Below are positions 1 to 9,996 of a DNA stretch of 64,000 nucleotides, piece after piece. Made by a program: the position numbers and the translations under genes. The stretch's first letter is position 1. Every line of letters begins with the position of its first letter. The notes under the pieces were generated by a model that saw only the letters and a program-made list of their open reading frames with translations, was not told the origin of the DNA and made no database searches. Source of the stretch: Deltaproteobacteria bacterium (GTDB lineage Bacteria; JAGRBM01; JAHCIT01); contig JAHCIT010000003.1 of assembly GCA_026129095.1 (NCBI GenBank), positions 248,001-312,000 of the forward strand. Reading direction: 5' to 3'.

Positions 1-1498
1 CCTTCGCCGAGCGGGATATCTGGTCCACAGCATTGGCCACCTCATCGGAAACACTGCTCTGTTGCCGTGCGGCATCTGCCATGGCGTTAATCATTTCTGA
101 CACGTTCGTATTGGCACCGATGATTTCATGGAGCACCGCTTCCGTGCGCCCGGCCATCTCGGTTCCCTTGGTGACTTCCTTGGTAGCTTCCTGCATCACT
201 GTCACGGCCCGGTCCGTATCCCGAAGTATCTCCTCGATGATGGCAGTAATCTGTGCCGTCGAATCGGTGGATTTTTCCGCAAGTTTTCGTACTTCGCTGG
301 CGACCACTTCGAAGCCGCGCCCATGCTCGCCGGCGCGGGCGGCTTCGATGGCGGCATTCAGGGCCAGAAGGTTGGTCTGCGAGGATATTTCCTTGATGAC
401 ATCGATGATCTGACCGATCTGCTGCGACCGCTCGCCCAGCGCACGGATGCTTTCGGCCGAACTGGTAACAATCTGTTCGACACGGGTGATGCCCTGGCGT
501 GTTTCCTGAACCGCCTGGCCTCCACGGGAAGCGGAGCTGGAAGCCTTGGCACTGACTTCCTGCGAGCGGCTGGCATTCTCCGAGACAAGCTGGACCGAGG
601 AGGCCATTTCCTCGATGGCGACGGCCATCTCCTTGGTCTTGAGGAACTGGTTCTCCGATGCCTGGGCCACGGCCCGCATGCCGACCAGGAACTGGTTCGC
701 GGCCTGCGCCAGTTCATCGGTCTTGCGGTTCAGCCCGGAAAACACGTTCTTCAGGTTGACCGACATCTTGTCGAATGAATCGGTCAGTTCCCGGAGTTCC
801 TGTATTTCCAGTGCCGAATTGTACTGGACTTTCTGGCGCAGATCACCATTCGATATGTTGTTGGCAGCCTGGGAAAGCTCCCGGATCGGCTGGGCAATCA
901 GGGCCTGAAGCCCCATGATTACCAGAACAACCAGAACGACTCCTGCGAATGCCATGCCCAGAAACACCTTGTTCATGGCACCGGATACCTGCTCTTCGAC
1001 GATCTCCGCCGGCATGCCAAGCATCACAACACCGGTCGCGCTCTGGAGCACCTGGTCCATGATTGGCGCGGTCACGACGTTGAATACGCCCTGCCCCTGC
1101 ACCGGAATGGTGAACTTCTCCGGTTTTTCGATCCGTTCACCAAGTCTTGCGGTCTGTGCGAAATCATCTGCATGCGTGACAAGCTCGCCACCGCGGTAAA
1201 GCACCTTTCCCTGTATGTCGGCGACCAGCCAGATCTTGACCTCGCTGTGCTCTGCCACGATAGGCGGCAGTATCTGGTCGATCTGCTGGAGATCACCCAG
1301 CGTCAGGAGCCCCAGTTTCAGCAAACCTTCGACATTCAGCTTGGCATTGGTCACGAGAACCTGAATCTTCTCGAAATAACGGTCTTCAAGCGTTTGAGTC
1401 ACCGAATTGCGGACAACGAGAAAGCCCACCAGCGACATGAACATGATGACGATGGGCGGTCCGATCAGTACATATCCGATTCGAAAAGAGCGTTTCAC
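1..1498 (-). CDS. Methyl-accepting chemotaxis protein (3' end beyond window)
   Basis: Transmembrane chemoreceptor that would signal to the CheA/CheW pair encoded just upstream. Translating the minus strand from the GTG at 1498 gives a first membrane helix at about residues 5-28, a short extracytoplasmic sensor of about 130 residues, a second helix near 185-205, a HAMP segment ([14 protein letters not shown]) and a long coiled-coil signalling domain. The hairpin tip is recognisable from [20 protein letters not shown] and [18 protein letters not shown]. The start lies 4 bases after the cheW stop, so the gene is probably translationally coupled; no strong ribosome binding site is visible. About 499 codons are inside the window and the frame is still open at base 1, so the C-terminus and any methylation or CheR-tether sequence cannot be judged. 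Confidence 0.95.
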   Translation of the reverse strand, partial: MKRSFRIGYVLIGPPIVIMFMSLVGFLVVRNSVTQTLEDRYFEKIQVLVTNAKLNVEGLLKLGLLTLGDLQQIDQILPPIVAEHSEVKIWLVADIQGKVLYRGGELVTHADDFAQTARLGERIEKPEKFTIPVQGQGVFNVVTAPIMDQVLQSATGVVMLGMPAEIVEEQVSGAMNKVFLGMAFAGVVLVVLVIMGLQALIAQPIRELSQAANNISNGDLRQKVQYNSALEIQELRELTDSFDKMSVNLKNVFSGLNRKTDELAQAANQFLVGMRAVAQASENQFLKTKEMAVAIEEMASSVQLVSENASRSQEVSAKASSSASRGGQAVQETRQGITRVEQIVTSSAESIRALGERSQQIGQIIDVIKEISSQTNLLALNAAIEAARAGEHGRGFEVVASEVRKLAEKSTDSTAQITAIIEEILRDTDRAVTVMQEATKEVTKGTEMAGRTEAVLHEIIGANTNVSEMINAMADAARQQSSVSDEVANAVDQISRSAK

Positions 1499-1502
1499 GT
1501 CT

Positions 1503-2288
1503 TCACACCACCCGTTTGAACGATTTCACAAGTTTGCCCTCATCAAGCACCCTGACTTCCCGGTCGGCAAGTTCGAGTTGCAGTTCCCTGCCGGCATAGG
1601 TCTTGCCAACGAAAAAGGAACGATCCTCGGCCGTAATCCTGCCGTTGTCCGTTACCGTGGCTTTCAGGTTCCGGGCCGGACCTGCCGGACGCGGCGCCGG
1701 CGTCCTGGGTGCAACAGCCGGCTTTGCAGGCGAAGTGGCAACTGCAGATGCCCCCGACGGAGATGCAGATGGAGCAGCCTTTGCTGGCACCTCGGCGCTC
1801 GATTCACTCAGAACATCTTTCTCTTGCGGCGAGAATATCCGGTCCAGGTTCAGGATTGTGATCAGGCGACTGGCGATCTCGCAGACGCCTTCAAGAAAAT
1901 CGGCCTCCAGCCCCGCGACAAGCGCCGGAGGCGGCTCAATATGGTCTGCATTGATCTTGATAACCTCGAACACCATATCGACTTCGATGCCAACGAAGAA
2001 ATCATCCATTTCGAGAACGATCAGCCGGGTGTCGTCGGTCCGGCCCTGGACCGGCAGATCGAACCGCTTGCGGAGATCGACAACCGGAATGATATCGCCT
2101 CGAAGACTGATAATGCCCTCGACAAATTGCGGCGTCTTGGGCAGCGGTGCCACTTCGTACTTGGCTATGATTTCCTTCACCCGGAGCACCGGGACGGCGA
2201 ATTTTTCCTTGCCGAGGGCGAACGTCACGAACTTGACGATATTTTCGACCGCCTTCTCGCTCTCCCGTTCCTGCCTGATAAAACCCAT
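1503..2288 (-). CDS. cheW: CheW-like adaptor with long C-terminal extension
   Basis: Adaptor linking chemoreceptor and CheA. Residues about 15-160 form a normal CheW domain: [19 protein letters not shown] at the start, then [20 protein letters not shown], and [10 protein letters not shown] at its end. A typical CheW stops near 160-170 residues, but this protein has 261. An Ala/Pro/Ser linker (about 165-210) is followed by a compact basic stretch of about 50 residues that includes [20 protein letters not shown]. That tail is not a second CheW or receiver domain by eye; its beta-rich look recalls small barrel folds, but I do not recognise it. The ATG is 11 bases downstream of the cheA stop, inside the same operon. 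Confidence 0.9.
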   Translation of the reverse strand: MGFIRQERESEKAVENIVKFVTFALGKEKFAVPVLRVKEIIAKYEVAPLPKTPQFVEGIISLRGDIIPVVDLRKRFDLPVQGRTDDTRLIVLEMDDFFVGIEVDMVFEVIKINADHIEPPPALVAGLEADFLEGVCEIASRLITILNLDRIFSPQEKDVLSESSAEVPAKAAPSASPSGASAVATSPAKPAVAPRTPAPRPAGPARNLKATVTDNGRITAEDRSFFVGKTYAGRELQLELADREVRVLDEGKLVKSFKRVV

Positions 2289-2299
2289 ATCCCTGACGG

Positions 2300-4072
2300 C
2301 TACCTCGCCCCTGCACCCTGTTCTTCGGCTGCGTGTCCCCCGACATCACTGGACCGGACCAGCAGCGGGACATCGATAATCAGTACCACTTCACCGGTCC
2401 CCAGAATGCTCGCGCCCGCGATACCGGCGGCGGGCTGCTCCAGGCTTCCGATGTATGGTCCGAGGGGCTTGAGCACAGTCTCTTCCTTGCCAAGAAGCTC
2501 CGAGACAATGACACCAACCCGCCGGTTGTAAACCCGGAGGATAATGACGTTCAGGATATCGGGCAATTCGGCCAGTGCCTTTTGGCCGAACAGTTCCCCC
2601 AGGGTCGTGATGGATACGGCGTGATGGCGCAGCATCATCACCTGCTGGCCCTTGACCCGTTCCAGTTCCGACTTCCGGACCCGGACCGTCTCGTCCACGT
2701 AGTTGAGGGGTATCCCAAATGTCTGTTTCCCGTATTTCACCAGGAATATCTGCAGGATAGCCAGGGTAAGCGGAAGCTTCAGCCGGAATAACGTACCCTC
2801 GCCGGGCGTCGACAGCACCTCCACGTTTCCGCCAAGATGCTCGACTTTTGATTTCACCACATCCAGGCCCACACCGCGGCCCTGAAGATCGTCTACCTTT
2901 CCTGCTGTCGAAAAGCCGGGCAGGAAGATCAGTTCGGCCAGTTCTGCCGGCTCCATTCCCCGAAGCTCATCCCGGCTCATCAGTCCGCGCTCCACCGCTT
3001 TTTCGGAGATGCGGGAGTAGTTGAGCCCTACGCCATCATCGATTACCTCGACAAAAACACTATTCTGGGCGTGATACGCCTTGAGCAGAACAGTCGCCCG
3101 GGGCTTTTTCCCGGCCTGAACGCGGTTCTCCGGAAATTCGATCCCGTGCCCGATGGCGTTACGGACCAGATGCAGCAGGGGATCGTGGATCTCCTCGACT
3201 ATTGTCTTGTCGAGTTCCGTGTCCTCGCCCTCCATGGCCAGTTGCACATCCTTGCCGATCTGCCGGGCAGTATCCCGGACAGGCCGGTAGAACCGGTTGA
3301 ACAGCTGGCTGATCGGCACCATCCGGATCGACAGGACCGCACTCTGCAGTTCGGTGGCGATGCTGGAAATGAATGACGAGACTTCCTCGAAACTCTTGAG
3401 CGGGATTTCCCGCCGGAGCTGAAGGAGACGGGACCGACCGGCAACCAGCTCCCCCACCAGATTGACCAGTTGATCAAGCCGGTCGGCGCTCACCCGCATG
3501 AAATGGCGGCTGGCATCCGCTTCATCGGCTGCGGCAGGTGCGGTGGCCTTCCCGCCGGAAAGAGCCTCCAGCCTTGGGGCTGGGGCATCCGCCGGTTTTT
3601 CGCTTTCCTCATGATGATCGAGGATATCAGGATTCCACGACTCATCAGCTTCTTTCAGGCCGGTAGCCAGGACCGGTTCGTGTTTTTCGATCCGGTGGAG
3701 ACGGTCGATAATGTCGCTCACGTCAACCGATGCCAGGTTGTCGGCAAGAAACTCCTTCAGGACGCCACGAGCCGCATCGACGCCTTCTAGAAGCGCGTCG
3801 TTGATATCGGGCGAAAACACCATCTTCTCGTCACGGAGTTGGCCGAGTATCGACTCCATCGCATGGGAAAGCTCTCCCAGCGGTACCAATCCGATAAACC
3901 CCGCATTACCCTTGATGGTATGTGCAACCCGGAAAATCTTCTTGATCAGGTCATGATTGCCGGGTTCGTTCTCCAGGCGGACCAGATGCTGCTGGAAACT
4001 GTCGAGAAGGTCTCTCGTTTCATCGAGAAACTCCCCGTACAGTTCCTGCAAGTTCTCATCACGGTCGCTCAT
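2300..4072 (-). CDS. cheA: Chemotaxis histidine kinase CheA
   Basis: Histidine autokinase of the chemosensory array. The N-terminal HPt domain (about 1-105) carries the phosphorylatable His51 in RVAHTIKGNAGF. An Ala/Glu/Pro linker (about 110-185) leads directly to the dimerisation helices (about 190-245, RVSADRLDQLVNLVGELV). The catalytic domain has the N box HLVRNAIGHGIE, the G1 box VEVIDDGVGLNY and the G2 box GRGVGLDVVKSKV. The CheW-like P5 domain occupies about 435-570. At 590 residues it is shorter than classical CheA: there is no room for a CheY-binding P2 domain, so the receiver may dock directly on HPt or catalytic surfaces. It lies between the receiver and cheW in one operon. Confidence 0.96.
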   Translation of the reverse strand: MSDRDENLQELYGEFLDETRDLLDSFQQHLVRLENEPGNHDLIKKIFRVAHTIKGNAGFIGLVPLGELSHAMESILGQLRDEKMVFSPDINDALLEGVDAARGVLKEFLADNLASVDVSDIIDRLHRIEKHEPVLATGLKEADESWNPDILDHHEESEKPADAPAPRLEALSGGKATAPAAADEADASRHFMRVSADRLDQLVNLVGELVAGRSRLLQLRREIPLKSFEEVSSFISSIATELQSAVLSIRMVPISQLFNRFYRPVRDTARQIGKDVQLAMEGEDTELDKTIVEEIHDPLLHLVRNAIGHGIEFPENRVQAGKKPRATVLLKAYHAQNSVFVEVIDDGVGLNYSRISEKAVERGLMSRDELRGMEPAELAELIFLPGFSTAGKVDDLQGRGVGLDVVKSKVEHLGGNVEVLSTPGEGTLFRLKLPLTLAILQIFLVKYGKQTFGIPLNYVDETVRVRKSELERVKGQQVMMLRHHAVSITTLGELFGQKALAELPDILNVIILRVYNRRVGVIVSELLGKEETVLKPLGPYIGSLEQPAAGIAGASILGTGEVVLIIDVPLLVRSSDVGGHAAEEQGAGAR

Positions 4073-4119
4073 CAGAAATCAGTTCCGGCCTTTCCGGGCC
4101 ACTTGCCAGCAGGTGAACA

Positions 4120-4488
4120 TCACGCTTTCCCGGCCAGTTTCTCCACCACTTCCAGAAGCTGCTCAGGCTTGAACGGCTTGGCCACGAAGCTGTCGGCGCC
4201 CAGTTCGAGACCCCGTTTCTGGTCGTCCGGCCGGGTTTCGCTGGTCAGCAGGATTATCGGCGTTTTCCTGTCGGGATACTGTGACCGTATCTCGGCCAGC
4301 ACGTCCAGTCCATTCATGCGTGGCATCATAATATCCAGAACCACGCCGTCGTAGGTTTCGGATGCATAACGTGTCAGTGCATCCAGTCCATCGGCGCAGG
4401 TGTCCACCTCGTACCCCCGCGATCGCAGCGTATATGCGATAAACTTCTGCGTCGCACCCGAATCCTCGGCAACCAGTATTCGTTTCAC
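4120..4488 (-). CDS. Single-domain response regulator, CheY-like
   Basis: A 122-residue stand-alone receiver and the likely phosphoacceptor of the CheA in this operon. Key residues are in place: acidic pocket Glu8-Asp9, phosphoacceptor Asp52 in VVLDIMMPRMNG, Thr82 in IILLTSE and Lys104 in VAKPF. There is no output domain. It sits between cheR and cheA. The 71 bases between it and cheR hold a perfect 6-bp hairpin (CCCGGA at 4531-4536, TCCGGG at 4540-4545) without a T-run, so this is more likely an mRNA structure than a terminator. Whether it controls a motor, a pilus system or another output cannot be told from sequence. Confidence 0.93.
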   Translation of the reverse strand: MKRILVAEDSGATQKFIAYTLRSRGYEVDTCADGLDALTRYASETYDGVVLDIMMPRMNGLDVLAEIRSQYPDRKTPIILLTSETRPDDQKRGLELGADSFVAKPFKPEQLLEVVEKLAGKA

Positions 4489-4559
4489 TCTTCAGCCACC
4501 CCGCAAGGAAATGGCATACGGAATCCCGCCCCCGGACCATCCGGGAGCCCCTGAACCTG

Positions 4560-5408
4560 TCAGGCTCCGGCCGGCTTCCAGTATACCATTCCTCCTTCCA
4601 TGAATTTCATCCGAAATGGGACCTGAACCACATCTATCGTTTCCGCATTACCGAGCAGCAGGTAGCCGCCCGGCTTCAGCTTCGCATACAGCAATCTGGC
4701 CACCTGGATCTTCGCCTTGGGCGAAAAATAGATGAACACGTTGCGGCACAGGATAATGTCCATCTGGGGGAGCCCCAGCGTTTGCCGGTCATCCACCAGA
4801 TTGATCCGCCGGAACCGGACGAGGTTCCGGATATCGTCCTTCACGATCCACTGGTCGCCGGACTGGTCGAAGAACCTGACGCGTGCTGCGGCAGACATTT
4901 CCCTCAGCTTGTTCTCCGCATAGCTAGCCTTGGCAGCCAGTTCGAGGGCACGGGTCGATATGTCCGTGGCGTAAATGTCTACACGGCGATTCCCGACCAG
5001 ATGACTCGCTTCCCGGGAGATCATTCCCAGCGTATAGGGCTCTTCCCCGGTGGCGCAGGCAGCACTCCAGAGCGACAGCGACTGGTCAGCTTCCTGTTTC
5101 TTTCGTTCCAGGACCTCCGGAAGCAGGTTGTTTTTCAGCGTCTCCAGTTGCCGGGGATTCCGGTAAAAGTAGGTTTCCTGGACCGTAATGGCGTTGACCA
5201 GTGCCTGGAATTCGGGGTCATCATGCGGGCCGTACTTGAGCCGGTAGTAATAGTCCCGCACGGTTCCCGCATTCACCGACCTGACCCGCTCCAGAACCCG
5301 GAATTCGAGATAGTCGATCCGGGTTTCGCGGATCGAGATTCCCGTCCGCTCCAGGATGAGGTCGCGGAAATCGGCGAAATCCGATTCGGTAAATAGCCTT
5401 TCGGACAC
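4560..5408 (-). CDS. cheR: Chemotaxis protein methyltransferase CheR
   Basis: S-adenosylmethionine-dependent methyltransferase that methylates receptor glutamates. The 282-residue protein has the N-terminal CheR helical domain (about 1-80, RTGISIRETRIDYLEFRV), then the Rossmann methyltransferase domain with SLWSAACATGEEPYTLGM (SAM loop), DIYATDISTRAL (acidic residue binding the ribose) and ILCRNVFIYFSP. The start is a GTG whose first base is the last base of the upstream HEAT-protein stop (TAGTG at 5410-5406), so the two are translationally coupled. No CheB methylesterase or CheD deamidase is visible in the window; one may lie beyond the left edge. Confidence 0.95.
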   Translation of the reverse strand: MSERLFTESDFADFRDLILERTGISIRETRIDYLEFRVLERVRSVNAGTVRDYYYRLKYGPHDDPEFQALVNAITVQETYFYRNPRQLETLKNNLLPEVLERKKQEADQSLSLWSAACATGEEPYTLGMISREASHLVGNRRVDIYATDISTRALELAAKASYAENKLREMSAAARVRFFDQSGDQWIVKDDIRNLVRFRRINLVDDRQTLGLPQMDIILCRNVFIYFSPKAKIQVARLLYAKLKPGGYLLLGNAETIDVVQVPFRMKFMEGGMVYWKPAGA

Positions 5409-7441
5409 TACTGGCCCTCGATCGAACGGAAAAAGTCGGCTGCCGCATTCCGGACCCGGTCGTTTGGATCGGAAAGCAGCGGGCGAAGGTGCGGCAGCAT
5501 CCGGGCCGGTGACTCTGACGATCTCCGGGCGAGCGACCGGAAAGCGGCCACCCTGACCCGCCAGTCCTCATCCTTCAGCGCAACAATGATCAGCGCTTCG
5601 GCGCCCGGAACAACCGCCCGCGGTCCGAGAGATTCGATGAGCGCGAGCCGGACTTCCGGATCGCGGTCCTCAAGAACTTTTTCCAGTTCATGGATCCGGT
5701 CTTCAAGCGCGAGCCGTACCACCGCTTTCAGTGCGGCAATGCGGACCTGTGGCGCATCGTCGTACGTCCGTTCGCACAAGGGGGCCACTGCCCGCTGGTC
5801 ACCGATTTCGCCAAGTGCCTGGGCCGCTTCGTAACGAACCCACGGATCGGCGTCTTCGGTGAGCAGGTACTGGAGCGGTTCAACGGCCCGCTTGTCCCGA
5901 AGCCGTCCAAGAACCTGCGCGGATGCGCTCCGGACGGCCGGGTCCTGGTTGCCCAGCAGCAGCAGAGGCAGGGAGCCCACGTGCTGTTCGTTGATCTGGG
6001 CCAGGGCGAATACGGCGGCACGCTTCACCTCGTTTGCAGGGTCCACCAGCAGCTTCTTGAGCGGTTCGATGGCAACCGGATCCTTGAGCGCGCCCAGTGC
6101 CGCCGCCGCCTGCGTACGGACTTCCGCGGCCGGACTGGAAACCATTGCCAGCAGCCGTTCGAGCACCCGGTTTCCGAACCGGGCAAGGGCTGACTGCGCC
6201 GCCCCGCGGATACCCGCATCAGAATGCCCGAACAGGTTGAACAGTATGTCGATCGAGTCCGGGTCGGCGATCCGTCCAAGGGCATCGGTGGCTGCACGGG
6301 CGATCTCCGGATCGTCGGACTCCACAAGCGGCTCCAGCGCCCGTGCGGCATCCGGGGATCGGATTTGCGCCAGCGCATCAATGACGAGCATTCGTGAGGC
6401 CGTATCCACTTCATAAAGCAGTTCGACGAGCCCCCCGATGGCGGGGGCGCCAATTGCGGCCAGTGCGCTGGCCGCCTCGCGCTGCTCGTCGTCGTCGCAA
6501 CCGAGCGCCTCGCCCGCCTCACCCCGCCGGAGCACATCACAGAGGGGGCCGGTAAACTCGGGCGCCCGGAAATGGCCCACCAGAAAGACTGCGGCACGAC
6601 GGATATCCGGATCGGTCGCCTTGAGGGCAAGAGCCGACACCTTGAGCAGGTTCGAGCGTTCCTTCTCGCTGAAGGTATGCGTACCGGTCCGGCCGATGAT
6701 GCGGGCGACGGCCTTCAGAGCGATCTGGGCCAGTTCCTGATCTGAAACGATGAACTCGTAAAGCTGCGGCAAGACTTTCTCGGTGCCAATCTGGGAGAGT
6801 GCATCCAGCACCGCCGGCAACGCCCATATTTCGCCCTTCAGGAGCGAGACCACTTCTGCCTCGGCCTCATGCCCCCCGATCATCGCCAGTGCCTCAAGCG
6901 CGGCAGTCTGGACCCAGAGCGACCGGGACAGGAGCGGCTTGATCTTCGCCACCGTGCGCGTGTCTCTCAGTTTTCCGATCGCCAACAACACCTGGTAAAC
7001 GGTGTTTTCATCCGGGTGGTTGAGTCCCTCTTCCAGGGCCGGGATCGCCTCCGGAGAGCCGATATCGCCCAGCATTTCGGCTGCATAGCGAACCACCTGT
7101 GGAGCAGGATCTTTCAGCAGGGCCACCAGCGGCCTGATCGACGGGGTTCCAATCCCGCGGATGGCTTCCACTGCAGCCGCCCGGATACGGGCGTCGGAGT
7201 TGCGGAGCTTTTCCAGCAGGCCGGTCACGGCCTCCGCCGAGGGCATGGACAGAAGTGCCTGGACAGCCGCCTGCCGCACGAGCCACCCGGACGCATCAAA
7301 GGCGGCCAGCAGGTCTGGTGTCGCCTCCACGGCGCCCATCTCACCCAGCCCGATCGCCGCTTCCCGGCGATGCTCGATGTCGCCAGTCTTCAGCCGCTCA
7401 ATAAGGGCCCTGATCCGGACGGTTTTGCCGTCATCCGGCAT
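5408..7441 (-). CDS. Large HEAT-repeat protein, first gene of the chemosensory operon
   Basis: A 677-residue protein made almost wholly of tandem HEAT / PBS-lyase-type repeats of about 31 residues, for example VRYAAEMLGDIGSPEAIPAL, VRSASAQVLGRLRDKRAVE and VRYEAAQALGEIGDQRAVAP. There is no signal peptide, membrane helix or enzyme motif, so it is probably a cytoplasmic scaffold. It is the promoter-proximal gene of the run and overlaps cheR by one base, implying a stoichiometric or regulatory partnership with the chemosensory proteins. The upstream sequence offers a good ribosome binding site (AGGAGA) before the ATG at 7441. HEAT repeats appear beside non-flagellar chemosensory systems in some proteobacteria, but the exact role here is unknown. 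Confidence 0.85.
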   Translation of the reverse strand: MPDDGKTVRIRALIERLKTGDIEHRREAAIGLGEMGAVEATPDLLAAFDASGWLVRQAAVQALLSMPSAEAVTGLLEKLRNSDARIRAAAVEAIRGIGTPSIRPLVALLKDPAPQVVRYAAEMLGDIGSPEAIPALEEGLNHPDENTVYQVLLAIGKLRDTRTVAKIKPLLSRSLWVQTAALEALAMIGGHEAEAEVVSLLKGEIWALPAVLDALSQIGTEKVLPQLYEFIVSDQELAQIALKAVARIIGRTGTHTFSEKERSNLLKVSALALKATDPDIRRAAVFLVGHFRAPEFTGPLCDVLRRGEAGEALGCDDDEQREAASALAAIGAPAIGGLVELLYEVDTASRMLVIDALAQIRSPDAARALEPLVESDDPEIARAATDALGRIADPDSIDILFNLFGHSDAGIRGAAQSALARFGNRVLERLLAMVSSPAAEVRTQAAAALGALKDPVAIEPLKKLLVDPANEVKRAAVFALAQINEQHVGSLPLLLLGNQDPAVRSASAQVLGRLRDKRAVEPLQYLLTEDADPWVRYEAAQALGEIGDQRAVAPLCERTYDDAPQVRIAALKAVVRLALEDRIHELEKVLEDRDPEVRLALIESLGPRAVVPGAEALIIVALKDEDWRVRVAAFRSLARRSSESPARMLPHLRPLLSDPNDRVRNAAADFFRSIEGQ

Positions 7442-7567
7442 GTTTTTCTCCTGAGAAAATAGGCAGATCGGGACAACGGGTTTTTACCACTGGTCCCGGC
7501 TCGCTTGCAACGCAGGCCGTGAGGTTGTACGCGTTGCGGGCCCGAAACGGCAGCCTAAAACCCTGAC

Positions 7568-8197
7568 GTGGAAAACTTCACATCAACACTGCTCTACCCG
7601 AAACTCCAGCCCCAGGAGTATCAGGCCCTTGCGGGCGGGCTGCTCGACGGCCGGACGATCATTTACCCGACCGAGACGGGCTATGCGATCGGCTGTGACG
7701 CCCTGAATGCCGAGGCGGTGGAGCGCCTCTTCCGGGTCAAGCAGCGCGGCCGGCAGAAGACCATGCTCATACTGGTCCAGGACCGCAGCCTTCTTGACGA
7801 TCTGGTCTCCGGCATTTCCGACATTCACCGCCGGGCCATGAACCGTTACTGGCCCGGACCACTGACCATCGTGTTCGATGCCCGGCCCGGCATTTTCCCG
7901 GAAAGCCTCGTTTCCGGGAAACCGTCCAGCGTGGCAATACGCATCTCCAGCCACCCCTTTACCGTACGCCTGCTGGACCAGTTCCGCCGCCCCATCGTCT
8001 GCACATCCGCCAACCTGTCCGGGGAGTCCAACCCGTCCAGTCTCGCCGATATTCCGGAGCCAATCCTGAAGGGCGCCGACTACGTGATAGATGCCGGCGA
8101 ACTGCCCCCGTCCCTTGGGGCCACCATTGTCCGGGTCGAAACCGGCCGCCTGCGTACCGTGCGGCAAGGCGACCTGTCCCTCGATATGGACTCCTGA
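7568..8197 (+). CDS. YrdC/Sua5/YciO family protein (threonylcarbamoyl-AMP synthase-like)
   Basis: A YrdC-domain protein of 209 residues. Family members bind ATP, threonine and bicarbonate/CO2 to form threonylcarbamoyl-AMP, the first step of the t6A tRNA modification. Visible motifs are GRTIIYPTETGYAIGCDA (N-terminal YrdC signature), FRVKQRGRQKTMLILV (the K-x-R loop), RYWPGPLTIVF and CTSANLSGESNP. The proline usually following the K-x-R loop is Thr here, so YciO-like divergence is possible and the enzyme call is held at family level. The start is a GTG, divergent from the HEAT gene across 126 bases. The next gene begins 6 bases after its stop, so the two are probably cotranscribed. Confidence 0.87.
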   Translation: MENFTSTLLYPKLQPQEYQALAGGLLDGRTIIYPTETGYAIGCDALNAEAVERLFRVKQRGRQKTMLILVQDRSLLDDLVSGISDIHRRAMNRYWPGPLTIVFDARPGIFPESLVSGKPSSVAIRISSHPFTVRLLDQFRRPIVCTSANLSGESNPSSLADIPEPILKGADYVIDAGELPPSLGATIVRVETGRLRTVRQGDLSLDMDS

Positions 8198-8203
8198 AAC
8201 ACT

Positions 8204-9508
<1,305 letters not shown>

Positions 9509-9607
9509 CGCCGCCTTTCAGGGAGTTGCCTGGGCCCCCAATAGGCGCTATGTGGCTCCCGCGCTTTCTGGAACTCTGGCGGTTCCCGGCGCCGGATTTC
9601 TCCGTCC

Positions 9608-9684
9608 GACCCCATCGTCTAGCCAGGTCAGGACGCCAGGTTTTCATCCTGGTAACGCGGGTTCGAATCCCGCTGGGGTCGCCA
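9608..9684 (+). tRNA. tRNA-Glu (anticodon UUC)
   Basis: Complete 77-base cloverleaf including an encoded CCA. Acceptor arms GACCCCA (9608-9614) and TGGGGTC (9674-9680) pair perfectly, G9681 is the discriminator and CCA occupies 9682-9684. The anticodon stem CCAGG/CCTGG encloses loop TTTTCAT, placing TTC at the anticodon. The T arm carries GGTTCGAATCC. It stands alone between the DUF1015 gene and a gene-free stretch. Confidence 0.97.
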
Positions 9685-9844
9685 AACTTTCAACGCATCC
9701 TTACTGTTTCTTGTCTCGCCCTTGTACGGCGACATGCAGGTCGGGCCGCCGCTACTTCACTGCCCCTTGCAACTATAATCAGAACTGATTTCTGTTTCTA
9801 ATAACCCTTTTCCGGCATTCCCAGAGGCCAGGTCCGTCCTGTGG

Positions 9845-9871
9845 CCACGCCTCACCTCAATCGAGGCGTGG
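9845..9871 (+). other. Perfect 9-bp hairpin
   Basis: CCACGCCTC (9845-9853) and GAGGCGTGG (9863-9871) are perfect inverted repeats around a 9-base loop. No T-run follows, so it is not a classical intrinsic terminator. Its right arm forms the beginning of the first GTGG array. Confidence 0.6.
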
Positions 9872-9894
9872 TGAGCCGTGGTGAGCCGTGGTGA
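9861..9894 (+). repeat. Phased GTGG array, copy 1
   Basis: Three GTGG units at 9868, 9878 and 9888, exactly one helical turn (10 bp) apart, two of them within identical GTGAGCCGTG decamers. A second, degenerate copy lies 102 bases downstream. Aligned over 34 positions the two copies share about 26 bases. Confidence 0.6.
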
Positions 9895-9926
9895 TTATAA
9901 ATAGCTGTTTTAACTTGCTATTTTTG

Positions 9927-9942
9927 TGTGATCTCCATCACG
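9927..9942 (+). promoter_or_regulatory. CRP/FNR-type palindrome
   Basis: TGTGA (9927-9931), six spacer bases, then TCACG (9938-9942). This matches nine of ten half-site positions of the CRP consensus TGTGA-N6-TCACA. It lies in A+T-rich DNA between the two GTGG arrays, about 300 bases before the peroxidase gene. No promoter can be assigned with confidence; TTATAAAT just upstream (about 9895-9902) could be a -10 element. The call is a motif match only. Confidence 0.4.
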
Positions 9943-9962
9943 TTCTACCGGCCTGACCCGTG

Positions 9963-9996
9963 TTGAGGTGTGGCGAAGCGTGGTGCGCCGTGGCGG
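9963..9996 (+). repeat. Phased GTGG array, copy 2
   Basis: GTGG at 9970, 9980 and 9990, again with a 10-bp period, preceded by TTGAGG as copy 1 is by TCGAGG. The distance between the copies (102 bp) is close to ten helical turns, so all six GTGG blocks would lie on one face of the DNA. Confidence 0.55.

Noticed and set aside
2140-2288. CheW tail as a transposase or integrase fragment
   Set aside because: The C-terminal stretch has a vaguely similar barrel-like pattern, but there are no inverted repeats, catalytic motifs or other mobile-element traces. The tail region is actually encoded near 1503-1660.
9861-9996. Possible CRISPR array
   Set aside because: Units are 10 bp with no spacers and there are no cas genes in the window.
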